From NCBI GenBank assembly GCA_035556075.1, contig DATMFQ010000012.1:9791-73790 (forward strand): a stretch of DNA of 64,000 nt. The letters run 5' to 3'. Below the pieces are notes generated by a model. The model searched no databases. It had not been told where the DNA came from and was given only the letters and a program-made list of their open reading frames with translations. Source of the DNA: 73-13 sp035556075 (GTDB lineage Bacteria > Actinomycetota > Actinomycetes > Actinomycetales > Microbacteriaceae). Position numbers and translations under genes: made by a program. Below, one piece after another: positions 1 through 9,074 of the stretch (its first letter is position 1; every line of letters starts with the position of its first letter).

Positions 1-297
1 GTGATGTCGGTGCTGGTCGGCGTACTGCTCGCCGGATTCTCTGGGAGCGTCGACTCGACGCTCGGCAACCCGTACCTCTTCCAGTCGGTTGCGACGGTGG
101 TCGTCGGCGGGACGGTCTTCGGTGGGCCCGGCGACTACACCCGCACGGTGATCGGCACGCTCTTCCTCTCCGTGCTCATGATTGTGCTGATCGGACACGG
201 TGCCGACACATCGGACCAGCAACTGCTGTACGGCGTCATCATTCTGCTCGCGGTCACCCTCTACGGGCGTCAGCGGCGGATCCGGGATCTCGTATGA
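1..297 (+). CDS. Sugar-type ABC transporter permease, C-terminal part (5' end outside window)
   Basis: Only the last 98 or so residues are present and the frame is open at the window edge, so the GTG at base 1 need not be a start. Seen: hydrophobic membrane stretches, a Gly-rich segment (VVVGGTVFGG, about residues 34-43) and a short basic tail (GRQRRIRDLV). This is how RbsC-like (BPD_transp_2) inner-membrane permeases of ribose/xylose-type ABC importers end. The binding-protein gene that follows on the same strand supports a sugar or sugar-like importer. The ATPase gene would lie upstream. Confidence 0.75.
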   Translation: MMSVLVGVLLAGFSGSVDSTLGNPYLFQSVATVVVGGTVFGGPGDYTRTVIGTLFLSVLMIVLIGHGADTSDQQLLYGVIILLAVTLYGRQRRIRDLV

Positions 298-382
298 CCG
301 CACACGTCCGCGACTCCCGCCACCCCCGAGAACTGTGAGCGCAGTTCCCGTTGCACGACACACAAGAGAAAGCGAGACAACG

Positions 383-1699
383 TTGTCGAACCTGAATGCT
401 AGATCGCGCGGCCTCACGCGCGCAACACGCCCAATCGCGCTCGCGGCACTGGTCAGTGCCGCGGCCCTCCTCGCCGGCTGCGGCTCGGGTGGTGCCGTCG
501 TTGGCGGCGGCGCGACCACCGCGCCCACTGCGGGAGGCGCCACGAGTGGCGGCACCACCGCTGCGTGCGGCGAACTGCCCGACATCCCGGCGGACTTCGT
601 CGACGGCGCGGATGCCGACCTGTCCGAGGAGACGAAGCTGCTGTTCAGCGGGTACCCGGGCCCGGTGCGACCGAGCCCGTACGCCGACATGGAGGCGAAG
701 CCAGGACCGTGGCGCATCGGCTTCAGCTCCTTCGCGCCGAACTCCGCCTGGGTGACGAACCTCTTCCAGGGCATGGAGGATGCGTTCAACAAGGCGAAGG
801 AACTCGGGCTCGTGACGGGTGAACTGGAGACGAGCATCCTGCCGGACGCTTCGACGCAGACCCCGGCCGATCAGATCGCCGGCTTCCAGTCGCTCGTGCG
901 CGACGGCGTCGACGGCGTCATCATGCTGCCGATCGCGGCCGACCCGCTCGCGCCGGCGCAGACCGAGGCCGGCGAGGCCGGCGTCCCGACCGTCATCATG
1001 GGCAACACGAGCCCGTCGCCGTACGCGATCTCGTCGAACCCGCTCAACATCGCGGGTGGGACGGCGGAGACCATCAAGGCGCTCGGTGGCAAGGGCAACA
1101 TCGTCATCGTCCGCGGCATGCAGGGCGCGGCGGCGGAGACGTACGGCTATGACCAGATCATGACGATGGTCGAGGCGTGCCCCGACCTCAACGTGGTCGG
1201 CGAGATCAACGGCAACTGGAACAACGCGACGACGAAGACCGCGATGCAGCAGTTCCTGGTCTCCCACCCCGGGCAGATCGATGGCGTGCTGCAGAACGGC
1301 ATCATGGCCCAGGGCGTCATCCAGGCCTTCGAGCAGGTCGGCCGTGATGTCCCGATCGTCAGCATGGTCGGTGGCCAAGCCGGCGATCTCGGCTACTTCG
1401 CGAACCACGTCGATGAGGGCTATGTGACGGGCGGCAGTGCTTACAACGGCAACCAGCAGGCCTGGTCGGCGATGCGCATTCTGCTCAACACGCTGGCGGG
1501 CAATGGACCGAAGGTGACGGATATCCCGATCCAGGTCCCGGTCGTCACGAAGGACAACGTGAAGTCACTCGTGCCCGAGGGTGCGACGCTCAACGACCTG
1601 GGCGACCCCCTCGGCTCGGTGAACGACTTCTCACCGCAGTCCTATCTCGACCAGTTCTTCTACACGACCGGCGGCCCGGGCAAGGACCTCGTCGAGTGA
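383..1699 (+). CDS. Sugar-type ABC transporter substrate-binding lipoprotein
   Basis: About 438 residues. The TTG start at 383 gives a basic n-region, a hydrophobic core and a lipobox (LLAGC) with the acylated Cys at residue 33. In-frame GTG 335 and ATG 200 would give an implausibly long leader. After a Gly/Thr-rich linker comes a type I periplasmic binding fold of the ribose-binding (Peripla_BP_4) kind, with segments such as DGVIMLPIAADP and DGVLQNGIMAQG typical of its hinge-linked halves. It would deliver a ligand to the membrane permease encoded just upstream. The ligand cannot be read from sequence; the aromatic and lactone genes downstream suggest an aryl sugar, sugar acid or polyol rather than plain ribose (inference). 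Confidence 0.8.
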   Translation: MSNLNARSRGLTRATRPIALAALVSAAALLAGCGSGGAVVGGGATTAPTAGGATSGGTTAACGELPDIPADFVDGADADLSEETKLLFSGYPGPVRPSPYADMEAKPGPWRIGFSSFAPNSAWVTNLFQGMEDAFNKAKELGLVTGELETSILPDASTQTPADQIAGFQSLVRDGVDGVIMLPIAADPLAPAQTEAGEAGVPTVIMGNTSPSPYAISSNPLNIAGGTAETIKALGGKGNIVIVRGMQGAAAETYGYDQIMTMVEACPDLNVVGEINGNWNNATTKTAMQQFLVSHPGQIDGVLQNGIMAQGVIQAFEQVGRDVPIVSMVGGQAGDLGYFANHVDEGYVTGGSAYNGNQQAWSAMRILLNTLAGNGPKVTDIPIQVPVVTKDNVKSLVPEGATLNDLGDPLGSVNDFSPQSYLDQFFYTTGGPGKDLVE

Positions 1700-1705
1700 C
1701 CCACC

Positions 1706-1761
1706 GGCCGGGTGGCGCCGACGCGGCTGCGACAGGCAGCTGACCTCGGCGGCACCCGGCC
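1706..1761 (+). terminator. Stem with long loop after binding-protein gene
   Basis: A perfect 9-bp pairing GGCCGGGTG / CACCCGGCC (1706-1714 with 1753-1761) encloses a 38-nt loop in the gap between the binding-protein gene and the SMP-30 gene. Hairpins after binding-protein genes commonly stabilise or attenuate transcripts so that the binding protein is made in excess. There is no U-run, so this may be an mRNA-stability element rather than a true terminator. Confidence 0.35.
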
Positions 1762-1819
1762 ACCACCCCGCCGCGAGGCCATCGCGGCCGAGCATTCAAC
1801 ACCGAAGGAGCGGATCCGC

Positions 1820-2749
1820 ATGACCGGACTGCAGCTCAGCGAGCGCCTGCACCATCTCATCGACCCGAGCGCGGAGTTCGAACTCCTCGGCGAGGGCTAT
1901 GTGTTCTCCGAAGGTCCCGCCTGGAACGACCACACGGCGGAGCTCATCTTTCACGACATCCCGGGCGACGCCCGATGGCGTTGGACCGAGGCCCGTGGTG
2001 TCGAGCTCGTCGAGTCGCCCGACTTCAAGGGCAACGGGGCGGTCTTCGAGCCCGACGGCAGTCTGCTCGTCTGCGAACAGGTGACCAGTTCCGTGGTCCG
2101 CATTCGGCCGGACGGCGCGCGGGAGATCCCCGCGTTCCATTTCGAGGGCAAGTATCTGAACAGTCCGAACGATGTCGTCACACATTCCGATGGCAGCATC
2201 TACTTCACGGACCCGAACTACGGCCGCTGGCCAGTGGCGGTCGGGGTCGGGCGTGAGTGCGAGCTCGACTTCCAGGGTGTCTTCCGTGTCCCGCCCGGCG
2301 GTGGCCCGGTCCAGCTGGTCGTCGAGCGCGACGAGTTCGAGCAGCCGAACGGGCTGTGCTTCTCGCCGGACGAGCGCGTGATGTACATCAACGACCGCAC
2401 CAACCTGAAGGCCTTTGACGTCGCCGACGATGGTTCGCTCGTCAACGGGCGGACCATCCACGAGGACATGGGCAGCGTGGACATCCCCGGCACCGGTAAC
2501 CCGGACGGGATGAAGACGGATGAGCTCGGCAATGTCTGGTGCACGGCCCGCGACGGCATCTGGATCTTCGCACCCGACGGGGCGCTGCTCGGCATCGTCC
2601 CCGTGCCGGAGGTCTCCGGCAATCTGGTGTGGGGTGGTCCCGAGCTTCGGACGCTGTTCGTCACGATGACGACGAGCCTGTATCGGATTGAGACGCTCGT
2701 GCGCTCGTGCCCGCTGCCCTACCACCGCCCAGACCGGTGGGCAGCATGA
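1820..2749 (+). CDS. SMP-30/gluconolactonase family lactonase
   Basis: 309 residues, the usual length of this six-bladed beta-propeller family. The ATG at 1820 follows a GAAGGAG site. Family marks are seen: an early metal-site Glu in SEGPAWN, the SPNDVV segment (metal-binding Asn/Asp), YFTDPNYG, QPNGLCFSPDE and NPDGMKTDELGNVW. The family hydrolyses sugar or aromatic-derived lactones using one divalent metal. The stop overlaps the next start (ATGA), so it is co-translated with the SnoaL-like genes. Its place after a sugar-type importer suggests it opens a lactone made from the imported compound (inference). Confidence 0.8.
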   Translation: MTGLQLSERLHHLIDPSAEFELLGEGYVFSEGPAWNDHTAELIFHDIPGDARWRWTEARGVELVESPDFKGNGAVFEPDGSLLVCEQVTSSVVRIRPDGAREIPAFHFEGKYLNSPNDVVTHSDGSIYFTDPNYGRWPVAVGVGRECELDFQGVFRVPPGGGPVQLVVERDEFEQPNGLCFSPDERVMYINDRTNLKAFDVADDGSLVNGRTIHEDMGSVDIPGTGNPDGMKTDELGNVWCTARDGIWIFAPDGALLGIVPVPEVSGNLVWGGPELRTLFVTMTTSLYRIETLVRSCPLPYHRPDRWAA

Positions 2750-3183
2750 GCGGCGAGGACCTCGAGGCGCGTCTTGCCCGCCTCGAGGACATGCAGGAGA
2801 TCCGGTCGCTGATCCTGGCGTACCGTGAGGCGCTCGACCGACGGGACATGGCCGCATTCTCCAGCCTGTTCGCTGCCGACGGCCAATGGTCCGGTCGCAC
2901 CGGCACGGCGCGCACACCAGCCGGGATCCAGGCGATGCTCGAGGAGCGACTCGATCCGAACCCACCGGCGCCCGGGCCGACGACGATGCACCTGGTGACG
3001 GAGCCGACCATCGTGCTTGATGGCGACCGGGCCCGCGGGACCCTTCTCTGGTCGCTGCTCGGCCGTGGCGATGGTGATGTCCCGGAGGTCATCCTGCTCG
3101 GGCACTACGAGGACGAGTATGTCCGCGAGGACGGTGTGTGGCGCTTCGCGAGCCGGACCGCGCATGTGGACGTGCCGGCATGA
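2746..3183 (+). CDS. SnoaL-like / NTF2-fold protein, copy 1
   Basis: 145 residues starting in an ATGA overlap with the lactonase. The N-terminal helix (LARLEDMQEIRSLILAYREA) and the closing HYEDEYVREDGVWRF strand are typical of SnoaL_4-type NTF2-fold proteins, which act as small hydratases, isomerases or dehydratases, or as hydroxylase/dioxygenase beta-like subunits. It is related to the next gene: both start with MSG, an ARLEDxxxIR helix and end with REDGxWRF. The pair is probably a tandem duplication or a heterodimer. Specific reaction unknown. Confidence 0.65.
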   Translation: MSGEDLEARLARLEDMQEIRSLILAYREALDRRDMAAFSSLFAADGQWSGRTGTARTPAGIQAMLEERLDPNPPAPGPTTMHLVTEPTIVLDGDRARGTLLWSLLGRGDGDVPEVILLGHYEDEYVREDGVWRFASRTAHVDVPA

Positions 3184-3644
3184 GTGGGACGTCAGGAATG
3201 CGGGACGCGGCGGGATTCGCGGAGCGGGTCGCCCGCCTTGAGGATCTCGAAGCGATCCGGCGGCTGGTCGTCGACTACAAGATCGCACTCGACGGCAAGG
3301 ACACGGACGCGTACGTGGAGCTGTTCGCCGTCGACGGGACCCTCTGGTGCACACCGGAGCTGCAAGCCACCGGTCGACCGGCGATCAAGGCACTCGTCGA
3401 CGGGATGAGCGGCAATCTCCTCACCGAGGAGGTCGGCACCGACTTTCACGCGATCGCGAACCACCAGATCGACCTCGCCGGCGACACTGCGACCGGCACT
3501 CTGATGTGGCTGTATTTCACCGTCGGCGCCGATGGTCGGCCGAGCCTCGCCAAAATCGGCCACTACACCGACACCTACCGTCGCGAGGACGGACGCTGGC
3601 GATTCCACCGACGCGACGCCCCGACCGACATCCCGAGCAGTTGA
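3180..3644 (+). CDS. SnoaL-like / NTF2-fold protein, copy 2
   Basis: 154 residues, ATGA overlap with copy 1. Seen: helix VARLEDLEAIRRLVVDYKIA, a DGTLW strand near residue 50, a His-containing HAIANHQIDL segment, and the HYTDTYRREDGRWRFHRR ending characteristic of the SnoaL_4 family. Same operon as the lactonase and kinase genes. Acts presumably in the cytosol on an intermediate of the imported substrate; the reaction cannot be assigned. Confidence 0.65.
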   Translation: MSGTSGMRDAAGFAERVARLEDLEAIRRLVVDYKIALDGKDTDAYVELFAVDGTLWCTPELQATGRPAIKALVDGMSGNLLTEEVGTDFHAIANHQIDLAGDTATGTLMWLYFTVGADGRPSLAKIGHYTDTYRREDGRWRFHRRDAPTDIPSS

Positions 3645-3687
3645 TCCGCATGACGCCAAGAACATGGAAAAGGTGGAGGACGGTACG

Positions 3688-5385
3688 TTGAGTCCCCTCG
3701 TCAATGACCCAGCGACGTTCGTCGCAGAGTCCCTCCGGGCATTCTGTTCGGTCAACGGCGACCGAGTCGCCCCAGCCCCGGGCGGGGTCGTGCGCCGGGT
3801 CCGGCGACCCGGGAAGGTCACCATCGTCACGGGCGGCGGTTCCGGACACTATCCGGCGTTCGCTGGTTGGGTCGGTCGAGGGCTCATCGACGCTGCCGTC
3901 TGCGGCAACATCTTCGCCTCGCCGTCGGAGCAGCAGATCGTCGACGTGACGCGGCTGGCCGATCAGGGCGGCGGAGTCATCTTCGTGCCGATCAACTACG
4001 CCGGTGACGTCCTGCACTTCGGCAGCGCACAAGAAGAACTGCGTCGCGGCGGCATCGACACGCGCACGGTCATCATCGCCGACGACATCGCCTCGGGCGG
4101 ACCCGATGCGCCGGAGGGGCGTCGCGGCATCGCCGGGAGCCTCATCGTGCTCAAGATGGTCGGGGCGGCGGCGGAGCGAGGCGATGCGCTCGACGAGGTC
4201 GAGCGCATCGCGAAGTCTGCGGTCGCCGCGACGCGCACCTTCGGGGTCGCCTTCTCCGGCTGCACGCTGCCGGGGGCCGATGAGCCGCTCTTCACGGTGC
4301 CACACGGCCGGATGAGCATCGGCATGGGGATCCACGGTGAGCCGGGCATCGGCGAGCAGGAGGTCGGCACGGCCTCTGAGGTCGCCGACGTCCTGATCGA
4401 TGGGCTGCTCGCGGAGCGGCCAGCGAAGCCCGGGCAGCGACTCGCCGTGGTCGTCAACGGCCTCGGCGGGACGAAGTACGACGAACTGCACCTCGTCTTC
4501 GCCCGCGTGCGGGATCGCCTTGAGGAGGCGGGGATGCAGCTCGTGGCGCCGTTCGTCGGCGAGTACATGACGAGCCTCGACATGGCCGGGCTCTCCGTCA
4601 GCATCACGTACCTCGATGCGGAGCTCGAGGACCTCTGGCTGGACCCGGTGGACTCGATCGCGGTGTCCCGACCACTGCTTGATCCAGAGGTCGTGCCCGA
4701 GCCGGATCGCCCGGTCGATGATCGTCGGGACTCGAGCGTCCCGGCCGGGACCGCGGAATCCAACCGGACCGCGCGCATGTTCCTCGAGCGACTCACCGCG
4801 GTGAGCGAGGCGATCCTCGGCGCCGCCGTGGAGCTAGGCCGGATCGACGCGGTCGCCGGCGACGGCGATCACGGCATGGGGATGGTCACTGGCACGAAGG
4901 GCGCCGTCTCGGCGGCTCGACGGGCGGTCGACGCCGGAGCTGGCGCGGGCACGACGCTGCGGATCGCGGGGGAGCGATGGTCGGCGCTCGCGGGCGGCAC
5001 CTCAGGAGCGCTCTGGGGCACCGGCCTCATCGCTGCGGGGGCCGTGCTCGGTGACAATGAGGAGCCGACCCCCGCAGCGCTGGGCGCCGCCGTGAGCGCC
5101 TTCGCGGTCGCGATCATTGCGCGCGGCGGGGCGGAGCCAGGTGACAAGACCATGGTCGACGCGGTCGTCCCCTTCGTCTCGGCGTTTCGCGACCGTCTCG
5201 ACGCCGGGGACCGTGCGCTCGCCGCGTGGCGAGCGGCGGCTGCTGTCGCGACTCGCGCCGCGGAGGAGACGGCCTCGCTGTCGCCGCGAGTGGGCCGCGC
5301 CCGCATTCATGCGGCCCGTTCGGTCGGCACACCGGACGCGGGTGCGGTGTCGTTTGCGCTCGTCGTGACGACAGCGGGCGCCTGA
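3688..5385 (+). CDS. Dihydroxyacetone kinase family protein, DhaK-DhaL fusion (ATP type)
   Basis: About 565 residues from the TTG at 3688, which has a good upstream site (GGTGGAGGA) and gives the family-like N-terminus MSPLVNDPATF; ATG 3664 is the alternative. DhaK part: GGGSGHYPAF, CGNIFASPS and GIHGEPG, whose His is the residue that covalently holds the ketone substrate. DhaL part: GDGDHG near residue 393, carrying Mg-ATP binding Asp residues, then GGTSGALWG. Single-chain K-L kinases use ATP on dihydroxyacetone, glyceraldehyde or C4 ketoses such as erythrulose. With a sugar-type importer and lactonase upstream, a C3/C4 keto-sugar substrate is plausible. Confidence 0.85.
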   Translation: MSPLVNDPATFVAESLRAFCSVNGDRVAPAPGGVVRRVRRPGKVTIVTGGGSGHYPAFAGWVGRGLIDAAVCGNIFASPSEQQIVDVTRLADQGGGVIFVPINYAGDVLHFGSAQEELRRGGIDTRTVIIADDIASGGPDAPEGRRGIAGSLIVLKMVGAAAERGDALDEVERIAKSAVAATRTFGVAFSGCTLPGADEPLFTVPHGRMSIGMGIHGEPGIGEQEVGTASEVADVLIDGLLAERPAKPGQRLAVVVNGLGGTKYDELHLVFARVRDRLEEAGMQLVAPFVGEYMTSLDMAGLSVSITYLDAELEDLWLDPVDSIAVSRPLLDPEVVPEPDRPVDDRRDSSVPAGTAESNRTARMFLERLTAVSEAILGAAVELGRIDAVAGDGDHGMGMVTGTKGAVSAARRAVDAGAGAGTTLRIAGERWSALAGGTSGALWGTGLIAAGAVLGDNEEPTPAALGAAVSAFAVAIIARGGAEPGDKTMVDAVVPFVSAFRDRLDAGDRALAAWRAAAAVATRAAEETASLSPRVGRARIHAARSVGTPDAGAVSFALVVTTAGA

Positions 5386-5391
5386 ATAGCA

Positions 5392-5423
5392 AAGGGGGCG
5401 GTGGCCGAAGCCACCGCCCCCTT
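5392..5423. terminator. Bidirectional terminator between kinase and demethylase genes
   Basis: Perfect 14-bp inverted repeat (5392-5405 with 5410-5423), GC-rich with a 4-nt CGAA loop and AA/TT at its base. It lies in the 52-bp gap between two convergent genes and can serve both. Confidence 0.85.
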
Positions 5424-5437
5424 CAGGGTGCTGCGTC

Positions 5438-6838
5438 TCAGACGGTCGCGCCCTCGTTCGACCGGTACGAGGTACGGGCCTTCGAGGTGAGCGGAGCCGG
5501 CTCCACGGTGACGCGGATGCGGATCTGCTTGTGCGCCTCGACCTGCGCCTTGCCCGACGCGGGCTGCTCGCCCCACACGACGTAGAGCTCGGTGCCCGGG
5601 GTCGCGTACTTCGCCTCGACCGAGCCGAGCGACAGGATCGCGCGCTCGTTCGCCGAGTAGCCGGTCCACTGCGAGCGGCCGACGAGCGTGCCGTCCTCCG
5701 TCTCGATGCGGTCGGTGTGGAAGGTGTCGTAGAGCGACATCGGCAGGTTGATGAACTTCGCGCCCTCACCGGCCGGGTCGAACAGCGACGAGGCGTACGC
5801 CTTGCCGGAGTCCTCGCGGTTCCACACGAAGGTGACCTTCGTGCGGGCCTCCGACTCGCCCGACTCGAGCATCTTCTGGAGCGCGTCCTTGCCGATGAAG
5901 TCGTGGTCGAAGTTGATGATCCGGCCGTAGTCGGTCTCGAACGGGGTGAAGTAGTAGTCCGCGATGTTCTCCGAGTAGAAGGAGCCACCGAGCGGGCTGG
6001 TCACCTCGTAGGCGTTCTCGCCGAGCCACTTGCGGTAGTCCGCGAGCGACGGGTCGTCGTAGATCGCCGGGATCGGGCGGGGGAGCCAGCCGGACTCGAG
6101 CGCGTTCGTGTGGTACGCGCGGCCACCGACCTGGATGAGGTCGTGCTTCTTGCCGGCCTCGAGGATCGCGTTGTAGACCGCGTCGTTGTCCTCCCACGGG
6201 CCCCAGAACTCGAAGCCCGGCTCGCCGGCCATGCCGTGACGGACGGCGCGGACGTGCTTGCCCGCGATCTCGAAGTGCGCCATGTGGAAGAACTTGAGCT
6301 TCGGGAGCTCGGTGAGGCCGGTCGCTTCCTTCCAGACCTCGAGCGCGCCCGGGCCCTGGACCTGGTAGCGGTACACGACCGGGTCGCCCTTGCGGTAGAA
6401 GGAGTTGTCGTCACGCCAGATGCGCACGTCGTAGCCGCCGGTGACGGCGTGGTAGTGCAGCCAGTTGATCGACGGCGGGATGCCGACGGCCTGGTACTCG
6501 TCCTCGTCGAGCTTGAAGAGGATGTTGTCGCCGATGATGTGACCGCTCGGGCTCACCGCGATGTACTGCTTCGCGACGTCGACCGGCCAGTCCTCGACGC
6601 TGTTGATCGCCGTGTCGCGGATCAGCTTGAGCGCGTCGGGGCCCTTGATGTTGAGGTCCGCCATGTGGTGCGACTGGTTGAAGAGCACCGCGTTGGTGCG
6701 CCACGCCATCTGCTCGTCGCGCCAGTTCGTGAACTCGGGGACGACGTGCGGGACGACCGCGGGAGCGGTCTTCGACTCCCAGAGCAGCGGCATGACGCCA
6801 CCGGCCTCCTGAATCGCCTCTTCGAGGTTCTTCGCCAT
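5438..6838 (-). CDS. LigM/DesA-like aminomethyltransferase-fold O-demethylase
   Basis: 466 residues; ATG at 6838 preceded on the minus strand by a GGAGGAAT site. Overall length and motifs (SHHMADLNIKGPDALKL, VSPSGHIIGDNILF, FEFWGPWEDNDAVYNAIL, GWLPRPIPAIYDDP) resemble the GcvT-fold, tetrahydrofolate-dependent O-demethylases LigM (3-O-methylgallate/vanillate) and DesA (syringate), which move an aryl methyl group to THF in the cytosol. Family assignment is fairly firm; the substrate is inferred from the ring-cleavage genes nearby. No methylene-THF or formyl-THF genes lie in the window to recycle the methyl group. Related DMSP or glycine-cleavage-type transferases remain possible. Confidence 0.65.
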   Translation of the reverse strand: MAKNLEEAIQEAGGVMPLLWESKTAPAVVPHVVPEFTNWRDEQMAWRTNAVLFNQSHHMADLNIKGPDALKLIRDTAINSVEDWPVDVAKQYIAVSPSGHIIGDNILFKLDEDEYQAVGIPPSINWLHYHAVTGGYDVRIWRDDNSFYRKGDPVVYRYQVQGPGALEVWKEATGLTELPKLKFFHMAHFEIAGKHVRAVRHGMAGEPGFEFWGPWEDNDAVYNAILEAGKKHDLIQVGGRAYHTNALESGWLPRPIPAIYDDPSLADYRKWLGENAYEVTSPLGGSFYSENIADYYFTPFETDYGRIINFDHDFIGKDALQKMLESGESEARTKVTFVWNREDSGKAYASSLFDPAGEGAKFINLPMSLYDTFHTDRIETEDGTLVGRSQWTGYSANERAILSLGSVEAKYATPGTELYVVWGEQPASGKAQVEAHKQIRIRVTVEPAPLTSKARTSYRSNEGATV

Positions 6839-6901
6839 TGTTCGATTCCTCCATTGAATCTGCGGGGCCACTCCGGCCCGCTCACTAGTGTCGAGGCTAC
6901 C

Positions 6902-6918
6902 TGCAATAATGGAAAGCA
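6902..6918. promoter_or_regulatory. LysR-type box between demethylase and lysR genes
   Basis: TGC-N11-GCA dyad in the 114-bp divergent gap, fitting the T-N11-A core recognised by LysR-type regulators. The stretch around it (6898-6945) is AT-rich compared with its surroundings. It could control both the demethylase gene and the regulator itself. Confidence 0.4.
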
Positions 6919-6952
6919 CGTTTTTGCGGTTTCATACCTAAGGGGAACTCTC

Positions 6953-7882
6953 GTGAGTGCACCGTTCACGCTGCGTCAGCTCGAGTATTTTGATGCGATC
7001 GCGAATGAGGGCTCGCTTGCCGCTGCAGCGGCCCGGTGCCGCGTCAGTCCCTCCGCGCTCGGGCTGGCGATCGATGAGCTTGAGCGCCACCTCTCCCTCC
7101 AGCTCGTGGTGCGTCGAAAAGGCAAAGGCGTCGTGCTCACCCCGGCCGGCACGCGCGTGCTGCAGCGCGCCCGCTGGCTGCTCAGCGGCGCGGAGAGCCT
7201 CGCCGATGAGGCGCGACAAGCCTCGCAGGGCGTCAGCGGTCGCCTCGACATCGGGGTCTACTCGACGCTCGCGCCATTCGTCCTGCCGGGCATCCTCGAG
7301 CGCTTCCGCCAGCGACACCACGAGCTCGAAATCGACTTCGTCGAGGGCTCCGCCATCGCGCTGCGCGACGCGCTTCTGCAGGGCCGTGTCGACGTCGCCC
7401 TCATGTATCAGGTGGATGTGCCGAGCCAGCTCGCTTTTGACGAGGTCCACGCCTATCAACCGCACGTGCTGCTGCCGGTAGGACACCGCTTTGCGGGCAA
7501 GACGGAGATCTCCCTCGGCGAGCTCGTGACCGAGCCGCTCGTCATGCTGGACATGCCGCCGGCCCGGCAGAACACCGAGCAGATCTTCCGTGCCCTCGAC
7601 CTGCGCCCCTGGGTCGCCCACCACGCGAGCAGTTACGAACTCGCGCGCTGCCTTGTCGGACGCGGCCTCGGGTACTCCGTCATGTTCCAACGGCCGAGGA
7701 CGAACACGACCTACGACGGCCACGAGATCGTCCCGCTCGACATCGTCGACCGGATCCAGCCGACTGTCGTCGGGCTCGCACGGCCCGCAGGCGCTCCCGT
7801 CACGGCACGGCACCGCGCGCTGCTGGACTTCCTGCGTCGCCAGGCAGTCGAGGCCGGAGGTCCGGTCCACCAGGTGAACTAG
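6953..7882 (+). CDS. LysR family transcriptional regulator
   Basis: 309 residues. The GTG start at 6953 follows AAGGGGA. The N-terminal winged HTH reads FTLRQLEYFDAIANEGSLAAAA (about residues 4-25) followed by VSPSALGLAIDELER, and the rest is a LysR effector-binding domain. It is transcribed away from the LigM-like gene with a TGC-N11-GCA box between them, the usual arrangement for control of an aromatic-degradation gene by its substrate or an intermediate. Confidence 0.85.
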   Translation: MSAPFTLRQLEYFDAIANEGSLAAAAARCRVSPSALGLAIDELERHLSLQLVVRRKGKGVVLTPAGTRVLQRARWLLSGAESLADEARQASQGVSGRLDIGVYSTLAPFVLPGILERFRQRHHELEIDFVEGSAIALRDALLQGRVDVALMYQVDVPSQLAFDEVHAYQPHVLLPVGHRFAGKTEISLGELVTEPLVMLDMPPARQNTEQIFRALDLRPWVAHHASSYELARCLVGRGLGYSVMFQRPRTNTTYDGHEIVPLDIVDRIQPTVVGLARPAGAPVTARHRALLDFLRRQAVEAGGPVHQVN

Positions 7883-7910
7883 AATCGCCGACACGGCAGG
7901 GAAGGAGTGG

Positions 7911-8885
7911 ATGATGCCCGAGATCCTCTCCGCGGCGCAGCCCCGAGACGGGGTCGGCGTCGCGAGCGCGAACTCGCTCGCCGAATGGCGCGCTGTCGCC
8001 GGCAACCGCTTCGTCCCGCTCAAGCTGCTCGCGAGCCACGACTTCAAGGGATCGATTCGCTGGCGCTACGTCGAGGACGTCTGCATCAGCGAGATCATCG
8101 CGAGCGCGCACACGGTGCAGCGCACCCCGGCGCTCATCTCCGACCAAGACCCGACGCACTACAAGGTGAGCCTGCAGCTCGAAGGCGTCGGCCTCGTCGC
8201 GCAGGACGGTCGGCAGACGGTGCTCGAGCCCGGTGACCTCGCCATTTACGACACGAGTCGGCCGTACACGCTCGAATTCACCGCCGACACCCGCAGCCTC
8301 GTGATGGCCTTCCCGCAGGACGTCTTCGAGGTCCCGGCCAGTCTCATTCCCGAGATCACGGCGGTGCGCCTGGCGGGCGATAGCGGACCGGGGGCCGTCA
8401 TCTCCCCATTCATGCGGCATCTCGCGGAGAATCTCGACACGCTGTCGGGGGTGACCGGCGCGCGCATCCTGCGCAGTTCCCTCGATCTGCTCACCGCGCT
8501 CGTCTACGCGCAGCTGTCGGATCAGCGCAACCACTGGGGCGACGCGCGCCGCGAGGAGAGCCGGGCGATCAAGCTGTATATCGAGGCGCACCTGCACGAC
8601 CCCGACCTCACGGTCGAGACGATCGCGAAAGCGCACTTCATCTCGGTGCGCTACCTGCAGTACCTCTTCCGCGCGGACGGGCTGACGGTCTCCGGCTACG
8701 TGCGGGCGCGGCGGCTCGAGCACTGCCGCCTCGACCTGAGCGACCCGGCTCAGGCCGGACTGTCCGTGCTCCAGGTCGCGCAGCGATGGGGCTTCCCTGA
8801 CGCCAGCTACTTCTCAAAGGTGTTCAAGGCGCGATATGGCGTCGCGCCGCGAGAGTTCCGCAGCGGGCATCTCCTCGCCAGCTGA
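7911..8885 (+). CDS. AraC family regulator with AraC_binding_2-type sensor
   Basis: 324 residues. A -10-like TAGAAT (7880-7885) overlaps the lysR stop and a GGAAGGAG site precedes the ATG at 7911. The N-terminal half has the cupin-like ligand-sensing pattern of the FeaR/NphR kind (VSLQLEGVGLVAQDGRQTVL, LEPGDLAIYDTSRPY). The C-terminal 100 residues hold two HTH units (TVETIAKAHFISVRYLQYLF and LSVLQVAQRWGFPDASYFSK). Such regulators activate amine or aromatic catabolic operons. The likely target is the downstream block starting at 9075, across a 189-bp gap. Confidence 0.85.
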   Translation: MMPEILSAAQPRDGVGVASANSLAEWRAVAGNRFVPLKLLASHDFKGSIRWRYVEDVCISEIIASAHTVQRTPALISDQDPTHYKVSLQLEGVGLVAQDGRQTVLEPGDLAIYDTSRPYTLEFTADTRSLVMAFPQDVFEVPASLIPEITAVRLAGDSGPGAVISPFMRHLAENLDTLSGVTGARILRSSLDLLTALVYAQLSDQRNHWGDARREESRAIKLYIEAHLHDPDLTVETIAKAHFISVRYLQYLFRADGLTVSGYVRARRLEHCRLDLSDPAQAGLSVLQVAQRWGFPDASYFSKVFKARYGVAPREFRSGHLLAS

Positions 8886-9074
8886 GCGACACCCCGAGTC
8901 CCGACCTCGCCCGAGCGCCCCGGCCCTCGCGGAAGTGCGCCGCATCGGTACTGCCATGCGCAGTTTCACAAGTTCCGCTCGGATCGCTGGGCGAGACTGG
9001 AGGCAGGCCCGGCGTGTCCGCGGGGCATCACGAAGTCTGCGTGCGCAGGCCTCGACTCGACTGGAGGAAGATCG

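Noticed and set aside
5531..6952. Plus-strand frame opposite the LigM-like gene running into the LysR frame, giving an apparent long fusion
   Set aside because: The first 470 codons are the antisense of a recognisable enzyme and look like shadow sequence; LysR has its own start and ribosome site at 6953.
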